From NCBI RefSeq assembly GCF_000611645.1, contig NW_014013169.1, positions 1-25,686 on the forward strand: a stretch of 25,686 nt of DNA. The letters run 5' to 3'. This document shows, piece by piece, positions 1-10,849 of the stretch; positions within the stretch are counted from its first letter, which is position 1; each line of letters opens with the position of its first letter. The notes under the pieces were generated by a model, which saw only the letters and a list, made by a program, of their open reading frames with translations, ran no database searches and was not told the DNA's origin. The position numbers and the translations under genes were made by a program. The stretch is from Monoraphidium neglectum (lineage: Eukaryota > Chlorophyta > Chlorophyceae > Sphaeropleales > Selenastraceae).

Positions 1-875
1 GTGTGGCCGTTGGGCCCCAGGGTGGTTTTTGTGGAGGGGGCAAGGAGCAGGGCGTGGTGGGGGTCGTGATTTGTTTCCCGCCACTGCCGGTCTCAACACA
101 CAAATAGGCCTTGTAATTGTGGATACATAGATCTCGTTACAACCTGGATGCGCCGCAGGATTGTTTGGGTTCGATTTGCCCCTTCCTATGTAGCTTCTTT
201 GACTCGCCAGTATATTTTCGCGCCAACCGGCCGCAGCCTGCTTGCGCCGCATTGGCGCGGCCGCCCCTCGCTTCGTGCGGGGGCGCGCCTTTCCAACACA
301 CTTGCGTGTAATGACACGCCTTGAAACGGTACATTTTGGTTGGACGTCGGGGGGGGGGGGGAAGCGAGCGTACGGCACGCGCCGGCTGCTTGCTCCGCTG
401 TTGCACTCGCGGGCACCTTGTCCTTGTGTGCTGTCGTCATTGCGGCGCACTTGTGTGACGCAGCATCGCCGAAGCCCGTTTCGGCCGACTGGAACTGGCT
501 GTGAACGCCATTCGCCGCACTAGGCGAGAGGAGAGCCTCTGCCGCCAAGGCGCATTTGGATTTATAACGTACCTTCTCAGTGCTACCGGTGCCGGGATGC
601 TGGTGGGTTGACTACTCATTTGCAAAATCCACCCTTTCATTCGCACCGCGCAAGATGCGGCCGCGTTGCCAACAAACTTCTTGTCTGATTGTCGCATATC
701 TGCACTGGCACACCCGCAACACCCCTTTCAACACGCCAGGGTCTTTGTTCCGGCGCGGGGCCCGGGAGATTGCCTGTTGGGGATCTTTACAACCGCGAAC
801 ACAAAATAGGGGGTTCATAAGTCGTACAATTTAGGGTGCACGCCAACTGGAGCTGCAGCAGCACGTACAGTTGCG
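1..875. other. Intergenic; possible 3' UTR of an upstream gene and promoter of the thioredoxin-like gene
   Basis: No convincing coding segment is seen on either strand; the open frames here are short and compositionally random. Two TGTAA pentamers on the plus strand (112-116 and 307-311) would fit the 3' UTR of a plus-strand gene lying left of the window. A run of 13 G residues lies at 349-361. The part nearest 875 should contain the promoter and 5' UTR of the thioredoxin-like gene, but no TATA box or other clear element was recognised. Confidence 0.4.
307..311 (+). terminator. Candidate poly(A) signal TGTAA of an upstream gene
   Basis: TGTAA is the usual polyadenylation pentamer of volvocine and related green algae. 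The copy here (and another at 112-116) lies upstream of the first recognised gene, so it would serve a plus-strand gene outside the window. A five-base motif occurs by chance, so support is weak. Confidence 0.25.
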
Positions 876-1751
876 ATGTTGCCGAGCGTGGACTTGAAAG
901 TCTCTGCAGGCCAGCAGAGGGCACCTATCGCAGTGCGCACCAACGTCCCACAACATCTGCGGCAGCCGCGCTCAGCGCGTGTCATGTGCAGCGCCGCAGC
1001 AGGCGGTGCAGCGGGGCCGCGCAGCAGTACGCGCCGCGCCGCTGCGGCTGCAGGGCTCACGCAGGTGCAGGAGCAACAGACGACGCAGTGGTGGCGCCGC
1101 TTCATCCCCCAGCAGCAGCCGCGTCCCGACGAGGCGCTGGAGCAGATCCGCCAGGTCAACGAGGTGGGCTGGGTGTCAGAAGGGTGACGGCGCACAAGCG
1201 GCACGGCTAACACTGCGGCAGGCTCGCAGGACCCGCCCTTGAGGGTATTATTCTCAGACTTCCTGACGGCTCTGCCGCCCGCCGCAGCTGCCCGTCGCAG
1301 CAGCACTCGCCCCACAACCCGTACCCTGCCCAGCCCCGGTCCGGCCCCAACCCGCCAAACCCTGCCCAAAACCCTACAGGCCGAGCTCGAAGAGCTGCTG
1401 CTGGCCGCAGAGTCCTCCGGCAGCCCCGTGGTCGTCACGTTCAGCGCCCACTGGTGCGGCCCCTGCAAGCTGCTGACTAAGCAGCTCGTCGCAACCCGCG
1501 CCGACCTGCGCGCCGCGGGCGGCGCGGGCGCCGGCGCCGAGTTTGTCAAGGTCGAGGCGCCGGAGGAGGAGGCGCTTTCCAGCCGCCTGGGCGTGCACCA
1601 GCTTCCCTGCACCTTCTTCGTGGGCGCGCAGGGGCGTGGCCGGCCGGCGCTGCGGATGGAGGGGCTGCTGGCGGCGGCGGTCATAGAGGAGGCCATCACT
1701 GGCAAGAGCGCCGTGCTCGGGTCAGACCTGCGGCGCGCCATCAAGCTCTGA
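876..1751 (+). CDS. Thioredoxin-like protein, probably plastid targeted (2 exons, 219 aa)
   Basis: Exons 876-1163 and 1380-1751; the intron is GT (GAG|GTGGGC) to CTACAG, phase 0. The thioredoxin domain carries the canonical active site WCGPCK (Cys122, Cys125) preceded by VVVTFSAHW, and the expected cis-proline in HQLPCTFF (Pro172). The family reduces disulfides in client proteins. The first 60-70 residues are rich in Ala, Arg, Ser and Gln with few acidic residues, as in a chloroplast transit peptide. They are followed by QWW just before the domain, a layout recalling plant thioredoxin-like 2 proteins, which however have atypical active sites. The join restores a normal helix start (QVNE-AELEELL), which decided the acceptor among several CAGs. 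Family assignment is firm; subclass, compartment and exact start are inferred. It is convergent with the next gene. Confidence 0.85.
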
Positions 1752-2996
1752 GATCTGAGTCGAGGATATCGTAGCAGAGGTCACAGAGACGTCGCAGGCC
1801 TGCTGCCCCACGCGCCGCTGCCATGGCCGCCACCCCTGCCGCATCCTCTTTGTGTCGGTTGCGGCGGCGGCGGTAGTGTTTGTGGCGGCCATTGTGGCCG
1901 AGAGGGGACGCAGGGGCACGCGTGGCGAAGTGTGGAGAGATGGTGCAAAATTGCGATCGATGATCAGGAGAGCTGAGGTGCGACCCGGGAGCAAAACGAG
2001 CCAACCTGAGCGCGCGTTTGCGAGCGCAGCCGCTGCACAAGAGGGGACGCAGCACAAGCGCGCCTTCGCGTTGCGCGGGGATGTGCACGGGCGGCGCCCG
2101 CGCGCTCGCCCTGAGATTGAAGCACTTGCACGTGTCCCGAACACCAGAAGAGTGAGGGGCGTTGTACACCTTTACTTGATGTCAGAGGAACAAGAGACCT
2201 TTGTACCAACTACGCGTCTTGTATGAGGAGTGCAGCGGCACCACAGGCGCGCATGCTGCGTATTGTACCAACCTTGTCTTTCCTTGCTCCTCACGTCGTT
2301 CAGAGCGCAACCCCTGTGGTTCCCTTTATTTGCATGAGTGATCCGGCCCACCACTCCTCTGACACGAGCCCGCGTGGGCCCCAAAAACACCCCTTGAGCG
2401 CGTGGGTGCGTGAGTGGCTGGTTGGGGGTCATTTCGACCTCGCCCTTGCGGCGGACGCTCGTTGGCGCCTTCGCTGCCCCAGGCGCATATTGCGATCAAC
2501 ACAAAGTAAGCACGCTGTGTTTACACGACTTGCGGGGCTGGCATCCAGGCAGGCATGCTGGCAACGGCGGGTGGCCACGTAAAACCTGCTGATAATGCTG
2601 AATGCAGGGGCAGTGCCACATAATGGGAGGGCATGCATGGCAAGCGTGCCAGGCGGCACGCTGCATGTTGCTGCATCAGGCAGGAAGTCAAGGCATGTGA
2701 CCAGCTATCATGCATAGCAGCACAAGCCGGCGAAGTGCGGTAAGTGAGGGCTGCATGTTTGCTGGTGACGAGGTGGTGGTTGGGGGGTCTGGCTGGAAGG
2801 GTGGCAACGCTCCTGAATAAGAAAGGGAAAAACAGAAATATGGGCTGCTGGTACACAAATGTGTTGTACTGCGCAAGCATGCTTGCATCAAAGGTTTAGA
2901 AGGTAATGGGAATCACTGGCAGGAGTGGACTACCCAGAACTGCGAAAGGCAGCCTGCATGGGTAAATGAAAAGACTCTAACGGCCCAGAGGGAGCA
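1752..2996. other. Intergenic between convergent genes (3' UTRs)
   Basis: This stretch lies between the 3' ends of the thioredoxin-like gene (+) and the secreted-protein gene (-). No ORF here has family motifs or plausible splice partners. A minus-strand TGTAA (TTACA at 2521-2525) could end the minus-strand transcript with a 3' UTR of about 470 bases. No TGTAA was found on the plus strand here. Confidence 0.5.
2521..2525 (-). terminator. Candidate poly(A) signal TGTAA for the 2997-5067 gene
   Basis: TTACA on the plus strand reads TGTAA on the minus strand, about 470 bases past the stop codon of the minus-strand gene. No closer copy was seen. The assignment rests on the pentamer alone. Confidence 0.3.
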
Positions 2997-5067
2997 CTAG
3001 ATCAGCAGCATGAGCGCTGCAACAACGCCGAGCGCCGCGTGCACGCCCATGCGCACGGCCGGGGCTGCGCTCTTGGCGGCCACCGCGGTCGTGGTCGTGT
3101 TGTCCACGGTGTACCCAACGTTGGTGGGGGTGGTCAGCTCGACGGTGGGGTCGTAGTGGAGCGTGGTGAACGCGGGGAAGCCCAGGAGCACCTTGGTCAT
3201 GTTGACGGGCGCGCCCTCCACCTCCTCGGTCTCTTTCTGGGGCTTCATGTAGACGCTCACGTTGTAGACGACGGTGGGGTTAACGTTGGCGTCGTACGCG
3301 ACAGTGTCGATGTCGAGCGCGGCGGCCGCGTCGGCCGACAGCAGCGCGGCGAACAGGCGCGGCGGGCGGTCGTGCGGGCCGTGGCTGCCGCCGCGGTCCT
3401 CGCGGCGCGGGGGGCGGGCGTTGGGCGAGGGACGCGCCAGGCGCGGCTCCTCGGTCTCGTTCCCGGAGGCGGCCTGGGGGCGGTCGGCAGGGGACGGGTC
3501 GGCGGGGCTTGTGTTGGAGTCTGGCCTGCCACCGTTCCCAGGAGCATCTGGCTTGGGAGGCCGCACGCCGCCCACCTGCGAGCCGGCGCCGTGGGAGCTT
3601 CCGGATTGGCTCTCTTGCTTGAGCAGGCTGCGCAGGTGGCGGCGGCTGGGCGACGCTGCGGCGGGGGAGGAGACTGTCGCGTTGGCAGAGGTGGCGTTGC
3701 CCTCACCTGACGATCAGGGGGTTGGTTGAGGTAACGGAATGTTGGAGGCCGCCCACCATCGGGAGGTTGCCAATCAAGATGTGCACAAGGTCGCATGCAA
3801 CTTATGCACGTGCAATAAGTAGCGGTGCCCACAAACAGACCCCATGCAAACATCTCGCGCCGCTCCGCCCTGCCTGAGAGAGATAGGCTGCGCTCGCACC
3901 GGCGTCGTCGTCAAAGAGGATGGGCTGGTCGTCGGCCGTGCTGGTCTTGACCTGCAGCTCTACCATGAGCTGGTTGGTGGCGGAACAGAAGGGCCTGCAG
4001 GCAGCGGAGGAAACAATGTACAGCGGGAGGGCGAACGAGAGGAGCAGTCATCGCAATGCACGGACAGATTAGGTGTGCACACATGCACGTCAGCTGCCAT
4101 GCATGCAGCACGCATGCACATGCAAGCATGGGCATCGATGCGTGGTGCATGCATGGCACATTCGTTTCTCATGCACTTCTGCATGTCGCGCTGATGCCCT
4201 GACCAGCCCCTGCGCTGATGCCCTGACCAGCTGCGACGCAGCTGCCGGCGTGCTCTTACCAGGCTTGGGCGTCCATGTTCCACTTGATGCCGTTGGCGGT
4301 GGCGTTGCTTGTGCCATTGCCGTAGGGGAACTGGATGTCTTGGGTGAGGTTGTAGTACACAGTGACGTCGATGCGGGCGTCGGCCAGGGGCAGGGTCGCG
4401 AGAGACGCAGCGCCGCCGGGGCAGCCGGCGCTGAAGCTCGGCACTGAGCTCAGGTTGGTTACGCTCAGAGTCACATAGGAGACATCAGAGCCGTTGACGG
4501 TGGTCGTGCCTGTGGAGAGGGGAGCATAAGGGAGGATACATGCGTGGGCGAAGGCCTGATGGCGACAAGCAAAAATGCTGCATTAGGCGCGCCGCTGTCT
4601 TCCGGCGCATCATCAATAGCGGCAGCGCGCCTGCAGTGATTTCGATCAGTTGCACGATGCTGCACTGCAAAGGGGTCATTTGTGTGACAGATGAAGGCTC
4701 CAATCTTTGAAAGGCTTCGCTGTCAGCCTTCCCAGAGGCCTTGCGATTGAGGAGCCCAAAGCGGTCAACAGCTTGACCTCCGTTTCCACGCCTTTTGAGG
4801 CCTCACAGCCAAGCTAGAAATTCACAGTAAGCTCTTCTTAGACGCACCGTTTGTTATGATGGGTTGAATGGAGGCGAGGGAGGGCAGGACGTGTCCGGGG
4901 ACGGGCCTTCCCTGGGCATCCGCCTCGAAGATCTTGCCAACCCTGACGTCGATGCTGTTATTGCCACTAGAGAGGCGAAGGTGGGTGCTGCGGCCCACCA
5001 GGCTGAAGGTGGGCCCGGATGCGGCAGCACTGCAAAGCAGGGCGAGGAGAACGATTAGGCGGTACAT
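2997..5067 (-). CDS. Secreted, sequon-rich protein with a GPI-anchor-like C-terminus (4 exons, 424 aa), family unknown
   Basis: Exons in transcript order: 5067-4848, 4509-4260, 3994-3900, 3706-2997; phases 1, 2 and 1 agree at every join, with donors GTGCGT, GTAAGA and GTGCGA. The protein opens with a classic signal peptide (MYRLIVLLALLCSAAASG). It ends in a hydrophobic stretch (VHAALGVVAALMLLI) with no basic residues after it, typical of a GPI-attachment signal. At least ten N-X-S/T sequons are spread along the chain. Residues about 20-190 look like a beta-rich extracellular domain. Residues about 200-290 are a Pro/Arg/Ser-rich, disordered linker, followed by a second folded part (YNVSVYMKPQ ... 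GFPAFTTLHYDPTVEL). I do not recognise the family; a vague resemblance to coral skeletal aspartic-acid-rich proteins was noted but is not firm. A cell-wall or surface role is inferred only from the topology. Confidence 0.75.
4188..4231. repeat. 20-bp direct repeat, two copies, in an intron
   Basis: The unit GCGCTGATGCCCTGACCAGC occurs at 4188-4207 and 4212-4231, separated by four bases, inside the second intron of the secreted-protein gene and ending about 28 bases from the donor of that intron. The neighbouring 4075-4170 is rich in GCATGC/ATGCA. This looks like a recent tandem duplication with no evident function. Confidence 0.7.
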
Positions 5068-6035
5068 CTTGAAAGATTTGGGTGCTGTGTGGAGAATTAT
5101 AAACGAGCAAGCAATTTGAAGGAGCGGCCTTAAGAGCCGGGGTTGGTTTGGGCGGCAGCTGGCAGGTCAGTCAGTCAGGCCACGTGTCGAGGCGCACGGA
5201 CCTGTGCAGCTCCGCGGCGGCTTGGTAAGCAGGCCCGTGCGGCCGGCGCTCCTGCGTGCTGATCTGTGACATAAAGCGTTTGCTGCGTGTGCCTGAGGCC
5301 ACAAGCGGAGGCGAGCTTGCATCCTCAATGCGCACTGGGCCTGCTGCAGGCATGTGGATATGCAGGTCTGCAGGGAGTACCCTGCCAAGGTTTGGCAAAT
5401 GGGTATGACTGTGTCGCAAGTTTTCTATGCAAGCATCTTGCATCTATGCGTACGTGCATCCCGCGTGCAAGACCGTGCAATAAGGGCTGCCTTGGGTGGG
5501 CCATCCTGCCCAGCAGCTCTTGGGGGCTGAAGGCGTCATTGCAGCAGCACTGGGTATTGAAGCTGATCAAGCACACTCTTACTGCAACCGGCATATGTTT
5601 CGATAAGGTGTGCCATCGATCATGCTAGTGCTGTGCAGGCTGGCAGTGTGGCCGGCGTTTGAGTGCTGGCGGCTGACTTGTGCTGATGTCAAAAACCCAT
5701 TGGGCGTAACCCGATTGGCATTACCCAGCGACACTGCAAGATGCCGTGCGTCTCAAACTGTTCAGCCTCAGAGTTCTCAAATGTCAGAACAACGTGTGCA
5801 TTTTTGCATCACATGCCACAGTTGTTTGCCACGGCGCTCTCACAATCACTCACACAGTTAAAAATGTGTATTGCAACAAACTCAAGGGAAACGGGGCCAC
5901 AGCCAGCCAGTGGAAGGAAGGCCAGCTGCTTCACACCACCTAAGTCACAAAACCGACGGCTTACTGGCAGCAAGGAAGAGCATCGACACAACCAACAGGT
6001 GCTGCCCAACTATACCGTCCCACGCTGTCAACCCC
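5068..6035. other. Intergenic: promoter of the secreted-protein gene and 3' UTR of the hydrolase gene
   Basis: Both neighbours are on the minus strand. The short ORFs here lack motifs or splice partners. No TGTAA for the hydrolase transcript was found. The composition is less GC-rich than the coding parts, and nothing else recognisable was seen. Confidence 0.45.
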
Positions 6036-6942
6036 TCAACCCCGCGGCGGCGCACCCGCGCCCACCAGCAGCGGCCCGCCCACCATCTCCGCGGCGGGCC
6101 CGGCTCCCTCCTCCTCTGACTCTGAGCTCCAGCCCTCCCCGGACGATAGCGCCCCCCAGTCGCTGTCCACCCAGCGCACCCACGCCCCCAGGAACTCGTC
6201 GGAGCCGTACCAGGGCCCAAAGTAGGCGAGCTTGGCCCCCAGCGGAGAGTGGAAGGCGCCGTCAATCTCCAGGTTGACCGCGCCATCCAGGTGGGCCGCT
6301 TGAGTGGGCACGATGAAGTCCCCCTCCACCTCGGCGCTGCCGCAGACCTGGGCGCAGTGTCGCGGGGGCAGGGGCAGCGACTCGAAACAGGGCCGGCGAG
6401 GTGGTTGCGCGGCAGCGTTTTGCGGGTGGGCTGTGCGCTGCGCGCTGCGCGTGAGGGTTTGTGGATGCGTGCGTGTGTGTTTATGCGTATGCATTTGCAT
6501 CAGTGCGTCTCAGGGAGCGAAAGGGAGAGAGAGAGCGAAACAGAATGTGTGTATAGAGGCAAAACGCGTGTAAATGCCCGTATGCAGATCATGGGACAAG
6601 AGCCCCGTGGCAGATTACTGATGCACACCATTCAGCAGCAACCAACCGTTACCAGGGGCTGCGACTGCGGATGTGTCGCCGTCCCAACGCGTTTCGAGGG
6701 CCCAAGCGCAACAGTCGGGTGCCCACCTGCTGGTACCCCGCGCCCGCAAACTTGGCCTTGAGAGATCCCTCGCCATCAAAGGGCACACCCTTGATGTAGC
6801 GCCCCGCGACTGTGACATAACGGACCTGGCGGGACGGCGGTGATGAAGATTGCGCATTCGTACGCGCATGCATGGTTGTGTGAGTGAGCGCATGAACGCG
6901 TGCATGTATGCATGTGAGTGTGTGTGCACGCATGTGTGAGTA

Positions 6943-6973
<31 letters not shown>

Positions 6974-8682
6974 GTGCGAGTGTGCACGCGTGCACGTGTG
7001 TGTGCGTGTGTGTTTGCACGCGCGTCTGTGAGTGTGTGTGCGTGTGAGTGCATGTGTGTGTGGGCATGTGGGTGTATGCGTGCGCGTGCGCGCATGCGGG
7101 CCGGGCTAGTCATCCCAGGTTGGCGGTCTGCACATGGTGGCTGGCACGGGGCCTGGATTGAGACCCCATCCCCTCTGCCTACACAATGCCGTGCACCGCA
7201 GTGGGCGACAGGACCGCAGCTGCCTAGCGCCCCTGGGTCGCACCTCCGGGTGGAAGGCGCCAGGGAAGTTATCCGAGCAGTACGTGAGGATGCCGCGCGT
7301 CTGGTCGACAACCCCCGTCGCGCCCGGCGGCGGCGGTGCGTGGGGCGAGCCCAGGGAGACGAAGCGATCGATGCCGGTCGTACCAAAGTCCTGCAGGTGC
7401 GGCACAGTCATACGAAGTCGTGGCGACAGCGACTTGCACCACCTGGCACCAGCATCCACATGCAACGCGTCGCTTCACCCTCGGTTGCTGGTGACAGCAA
7501 GGCCGTGCGCTCGTAAGGGTCAGCCGTCGCCCAACCAGCCGACCAGCTGCCCCCACCTTCATAAACACGCGCCCGAGCCACCCGCCGGCCTGTTGGGCGT
7601 GGGGGAGGCGCCAAGTGCACCAGATCGAGCTTCTCAAACTTGGTGCGCCATGCCATGCACATCATGCGGCTGCGAGGGCCCAACTCTCCAGTGCGGGGCC
7701 TAGCAACCGCACAGCAGGGCCAGGGCATTCCCGTCGGCCTCCTGTTTGACAACCACGACTGCGCAAGCATCCGCCGCTGCAAGTGCCGTAGCTTATTGAG
7801 CGCCTGCGCAGCATGCAGAGCGCGCCGTGCACGCGTGCCCACCGAGTGCGAAAGGATGGTGATGGGTGCGCCGTCGACCTCGCGCTTCAAATGGTCCAGC
7901 GCCGTCTCGACCTTTGACAGGTACCTGTCAATTTGAATTCCGAGATCAACAGACCACACACCGCAACGCAGGGACGGCTCTTCTGAGCTTCGTTGCTTCC
8001 AATACGCCATAGCCGTGCAGCTAGATTGCTGCATGTGTCTTGCTGCTTCTCGAAGCCGCACTGGGGGCCTGTGCCCGTCGAGCAGGGTTTGCTCAAAACT
8101 CCCGCAGCCTCCAGTCCCAGCCGCTCAAAGAACAGTCCAGGGCTCCCGTTGCGCAGCGGCCCCCAGGCCGTCGGTGCACCCGCGCACCAGTCCACCGCCG
8201 GCCGCGGCTTCAGCGTCCCCCGCCACCAGTTGCCGTCCGTGAGCGCGGCCGCGTTGCGCGACCAGTCCGGGCGGGAGACGCCCGCCACAGCGACACCCAG
8301 ACCCCGCGCCTTGAGGCTGGCTGCCAAAGGCCCGTAGTCGGCTGCATTGTTTCCCAGGCCTGGCAATATTAGAACGCCGCGCGAGGGCCTGCAACAAAGC
8401 AAAGAAGGGGCGCGGGGCGCACTATTGCTGTGCTATTTCTCCTCCGTGGTTATGCAAACAGGCAGCCACAGCCTAGGCAGGCAGCACTATGCATGAGCCT
8501 GGGGCTGGCAGAGCTACAATGCAGCCCTAACACACATGCTCAGGCCCGACAGCTGCCACCCACTTGGCCGTCTCCGCAGCCGCGTCGCCAGACGATGCGG
8601 CATGCACAAGCGGCTTGTGGCGCGCCGCGGGGTTGACGCGCCCTGCGCACGCAGCGAGAGCGAGTCTGTGAGGGGCACGCAT
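6036..8682 (-). CDS. Plant-type alpha/beta-hydrolase, probably plastid targeted (7 exons, 330 aa)
   Basis: Exons in transcript order: 8682-8564, 8388-8188, 7924-7843, 7589-7557, 7390-7244, 6825-6727, 6347-6036; all joins keep frame. The first 40 residues are Ala/Arg-rich and transit-peptide-like. The domain begins with GVLILPGLGNN (residues 44-54, oxyanion-hole region) and continues with SRPDWSRNAA and WWRGTLKPRPAVDWYL. It then has the nucleophile elbow SHSAGGW (Ser134, split across an intron), VSLGSPHAPPP, GVVDQTRGILTY, RYVTVAGRYIKG, a candidate acidic residue in EGDFIVP (Asp237), and the catalytic His in GAFHSPLG (His260). The same string of motifs occurs in uncharacterised plant and cyanobacterial lipase-like hydrolases; the substrate is unknown. 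The last about 40 residues are acidic and Gly/Ser-rich. One exon is only 33 nt. Confidence 0.9.
6873..7092. repeat. TG/CA-rich microsatellite in a hydrolase intron
   Basis: An imperfect TG/GC-alternating tract with a pure (TG)n core at 6943-6968 fills much of the 418-bp intron 6826-7243. On the transcribed (minus) strand it reads CA-rich. Alternating purine-pyrimidine DNA of this length can adopt Z-form, which is general knowledge and not shown here. Confidence 0.9.
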
Positions 8683-10163
8683 GGAAATTAAATGAATGCT
8701 TCATAGCGATTCGCGCACCGCTGGGGCGGGGGGGCGCCACTCCCGTTTGTGGTAGCAGAATGCTCATTGCGAGTGATTTTATATGAGAGGTTCGCAGGAA
8801 GGAGAAAAAAGTGTGAGTATTAATTGTGCCATGCGACGGACATCTGATTTGACCCTCGAGACCATGACCAGACTTGGGTCACTGCTTTTGATCAGGCTTG
8901 ACGCGCTGCCGCACGGTCTCTGGCCCATGAGGCATGGCGTTGATGTAGCCTGCCAGATATGGTTCTGATCGTGCACCACACCCTGCGGACAATAGAGCTA
9001 ACAACAACCGGGCTGCTGTTGACCAGGGTCAATGTGTGACCACGACAATGCACCTGGGCCCCGAATTCGTCTGGAACTGGGGTGCTGCTGCTGCAAGTTG
9101 GCAGGGCTGCTGCCGCATGGATGGTGACCGCGCTTGCGCACATGAGGCCTGCAAGGCAACACCTGCGTGTGTGTTTCTGCGAACTCATCCGGCTGTAAAC
9201 CTGTAGTAGCCCGATTAGCTTATCAGCCCAAAAGCTCCTCGTGTTACCACCAGGAATCAAGCGGGAATTTGGGCTCTCGAAGACATCGGGCCGTGCTTTG
9301 CAGCACGCGAGCACACACAGAGGGCGCAAAACGTAAAGATGGCCGGTCAAAGGCAGTGGCTTCGCAGCGCATGCCGGCTCGCCAAATAGGCAACGGAGAC
9401 ACACGCCTGTGCCCGTGGGATCTGCCAGGGCAGCGGCTGCTCAGGCGGCCGCGGGCCCTGGGCAACGCAGTCGGTCGCACACAGAGTCACCTCTGCGGCT
9501 GCCGAGGGGAGGGGGGGTCACATCTCTAGGTTGGCCGCACGGCCGGCCAGCCCGGCTGCCGCCGAGGCTGTGACCGTGCGCTGAGCCACCTGCTCTCCAG
9601 TCTTGCGCGCACACTTGCGTTGGGAATCTTCTGGCGAGTTGTAGGATCTCGCGCATTGTTGATAATGGGAGAGCAGAGACGCGCAAGTCACGCTCCGCGC
9701 CATACGCGGAGCGCATGCCGGCGCTCGGCCGACCGGGCCACAACAGCCGCGCGATGCGCAGTGCAGGCGTTCTTGCCACTCACGCTTTCAGCTGCGGGCA
9801 GCTGCCTAAGCGCCGCTCGCCTCTGCATGGGCGGCGCGACTCGTCAACCGCGTGTGCAAAGCAAAAACAGGGTCGAGGGCCCGAGGGGCCCCACGCTGGC
9901 TAGCTAGCTGGCTGGCTAGCAGTGCAGAATCTGGGCGGAGGCAGAAATCCTCAAGGGGCCCAATTGGTTGGGTTTGGTACAATGCCGGGCACCCAACAGC
10001 GAAGCATGCCACGCGGGCCTGGCGCTCGCAAGGTACGCCCGACGCGCCCCAAGAGTTGGCCGGGGCCGGAGCCGCGCTGTAACACGGCCGGCCGCGTGGC
10101 CGGCAGGGGCGGCTCACTTGCAGCTGCTTGCGCCGCACACACCAGCTGTTGGCAGTGTGTGCG
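8683..10163. other. Intergenic, 1.5 kb: hydrolase promoter and ABC-transporter 3' UTR
   Basis: No segment could be joined into a gene. A 170-codon minus-strand open frame (8892-9404) has no recognisable motif, irregular composition and a flanking context expected for a promoter region. Plus-strand TGTAA occurs at 9194-9198 and 10078-10082, but no plus-strand gene ends here. A small GCTAGCTAGCTGGCTGGCTAGC stretch lies near 9898-9920. Confidence 0.4.
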
Positions 10164-10849
10164 TCACTTGGCTGCGGTCGACGCGTCCGCCCTGGCGACC
10201 GCCACCACCATATCCGGCCCGAGCCCCATCGCCGCCCCCGCCGCCGCCGCCATCGCCTCCGGCGCCGGCGTTGCATCAGGCCGCTCGCCCGGCATGTTGG
10301 GCAGCGGCGGCAGCGGCTTGCTGTTCCCGTTGGCGGAGGCCTGGCCGTTCCCGTTAAGGGGGGCCTGGCCGTCCATGCTGGCGGCCGCTGCCGCGGCCGC
10401 TGAGCGGGCGCCGTCGCGGCCGCCGCCGTCGTAGCCGTCTTCCTCAAAGGACGACATCAGCGGAGGGTGCATCGGGCTGCGAGGTGGTGTCACGATGACA
10501 TCAGCGAAGGGGTTTAGCCGAGCTCGAGGACACGAGCTGTTGGCAGGGGTGCTGGGGTGACGAGTTGATAAACACGTCCAATTATGCGAGAAGTCCACCC
10601 CTGCGCTCGTGGAGGCACTGCGGATGCTGCGCAACTGTGCGTCCCGCCTTTGCAAACACACAGACACACACGCCCACCCACACACATACACACCTGAGGT
10701 CCTGGTCTGAGGGCGAGAGGCCCTTCTGCTGGCGCCTGACCAGGGAATAGTAGATGCCCTTCAGAGCCGTCAGCTCCTTGTGGGTGCCCTGCTCCGCGAT
10801 CTAGGGTCGTCGGTGTGTGTGCACAAGCGTGTGTTTGTTTTTGTGTGTG

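Noticed and set aside
815..1744. 309-codon minus-strand open frame
   Set aside because: It is antisense to the thioredoxin-like gene, extremely rich in Ala, Arg and Ser, and has no motif; high GC makes long antisense frames common here.
3257..3853. 198-codon minus-strand open frame
   Set aside because: A Pro/Arg/Thr-rich frame shift of the real exon 2997-3706; it lacks the N-glycosylation and C-terminal anchor pattern.
4075..4170. GCATGC-rich stretch as a possible regulatory array
   Set aside because: Irregular spacing and intronic position; it looks like simple-sequence drift.
8892..9404. 170-codon minus-strand open frame as a possible gene
   Set aside because: No motif, no splice partners, mixed composition; it lies in the expected promoter of the hydrolase gene.
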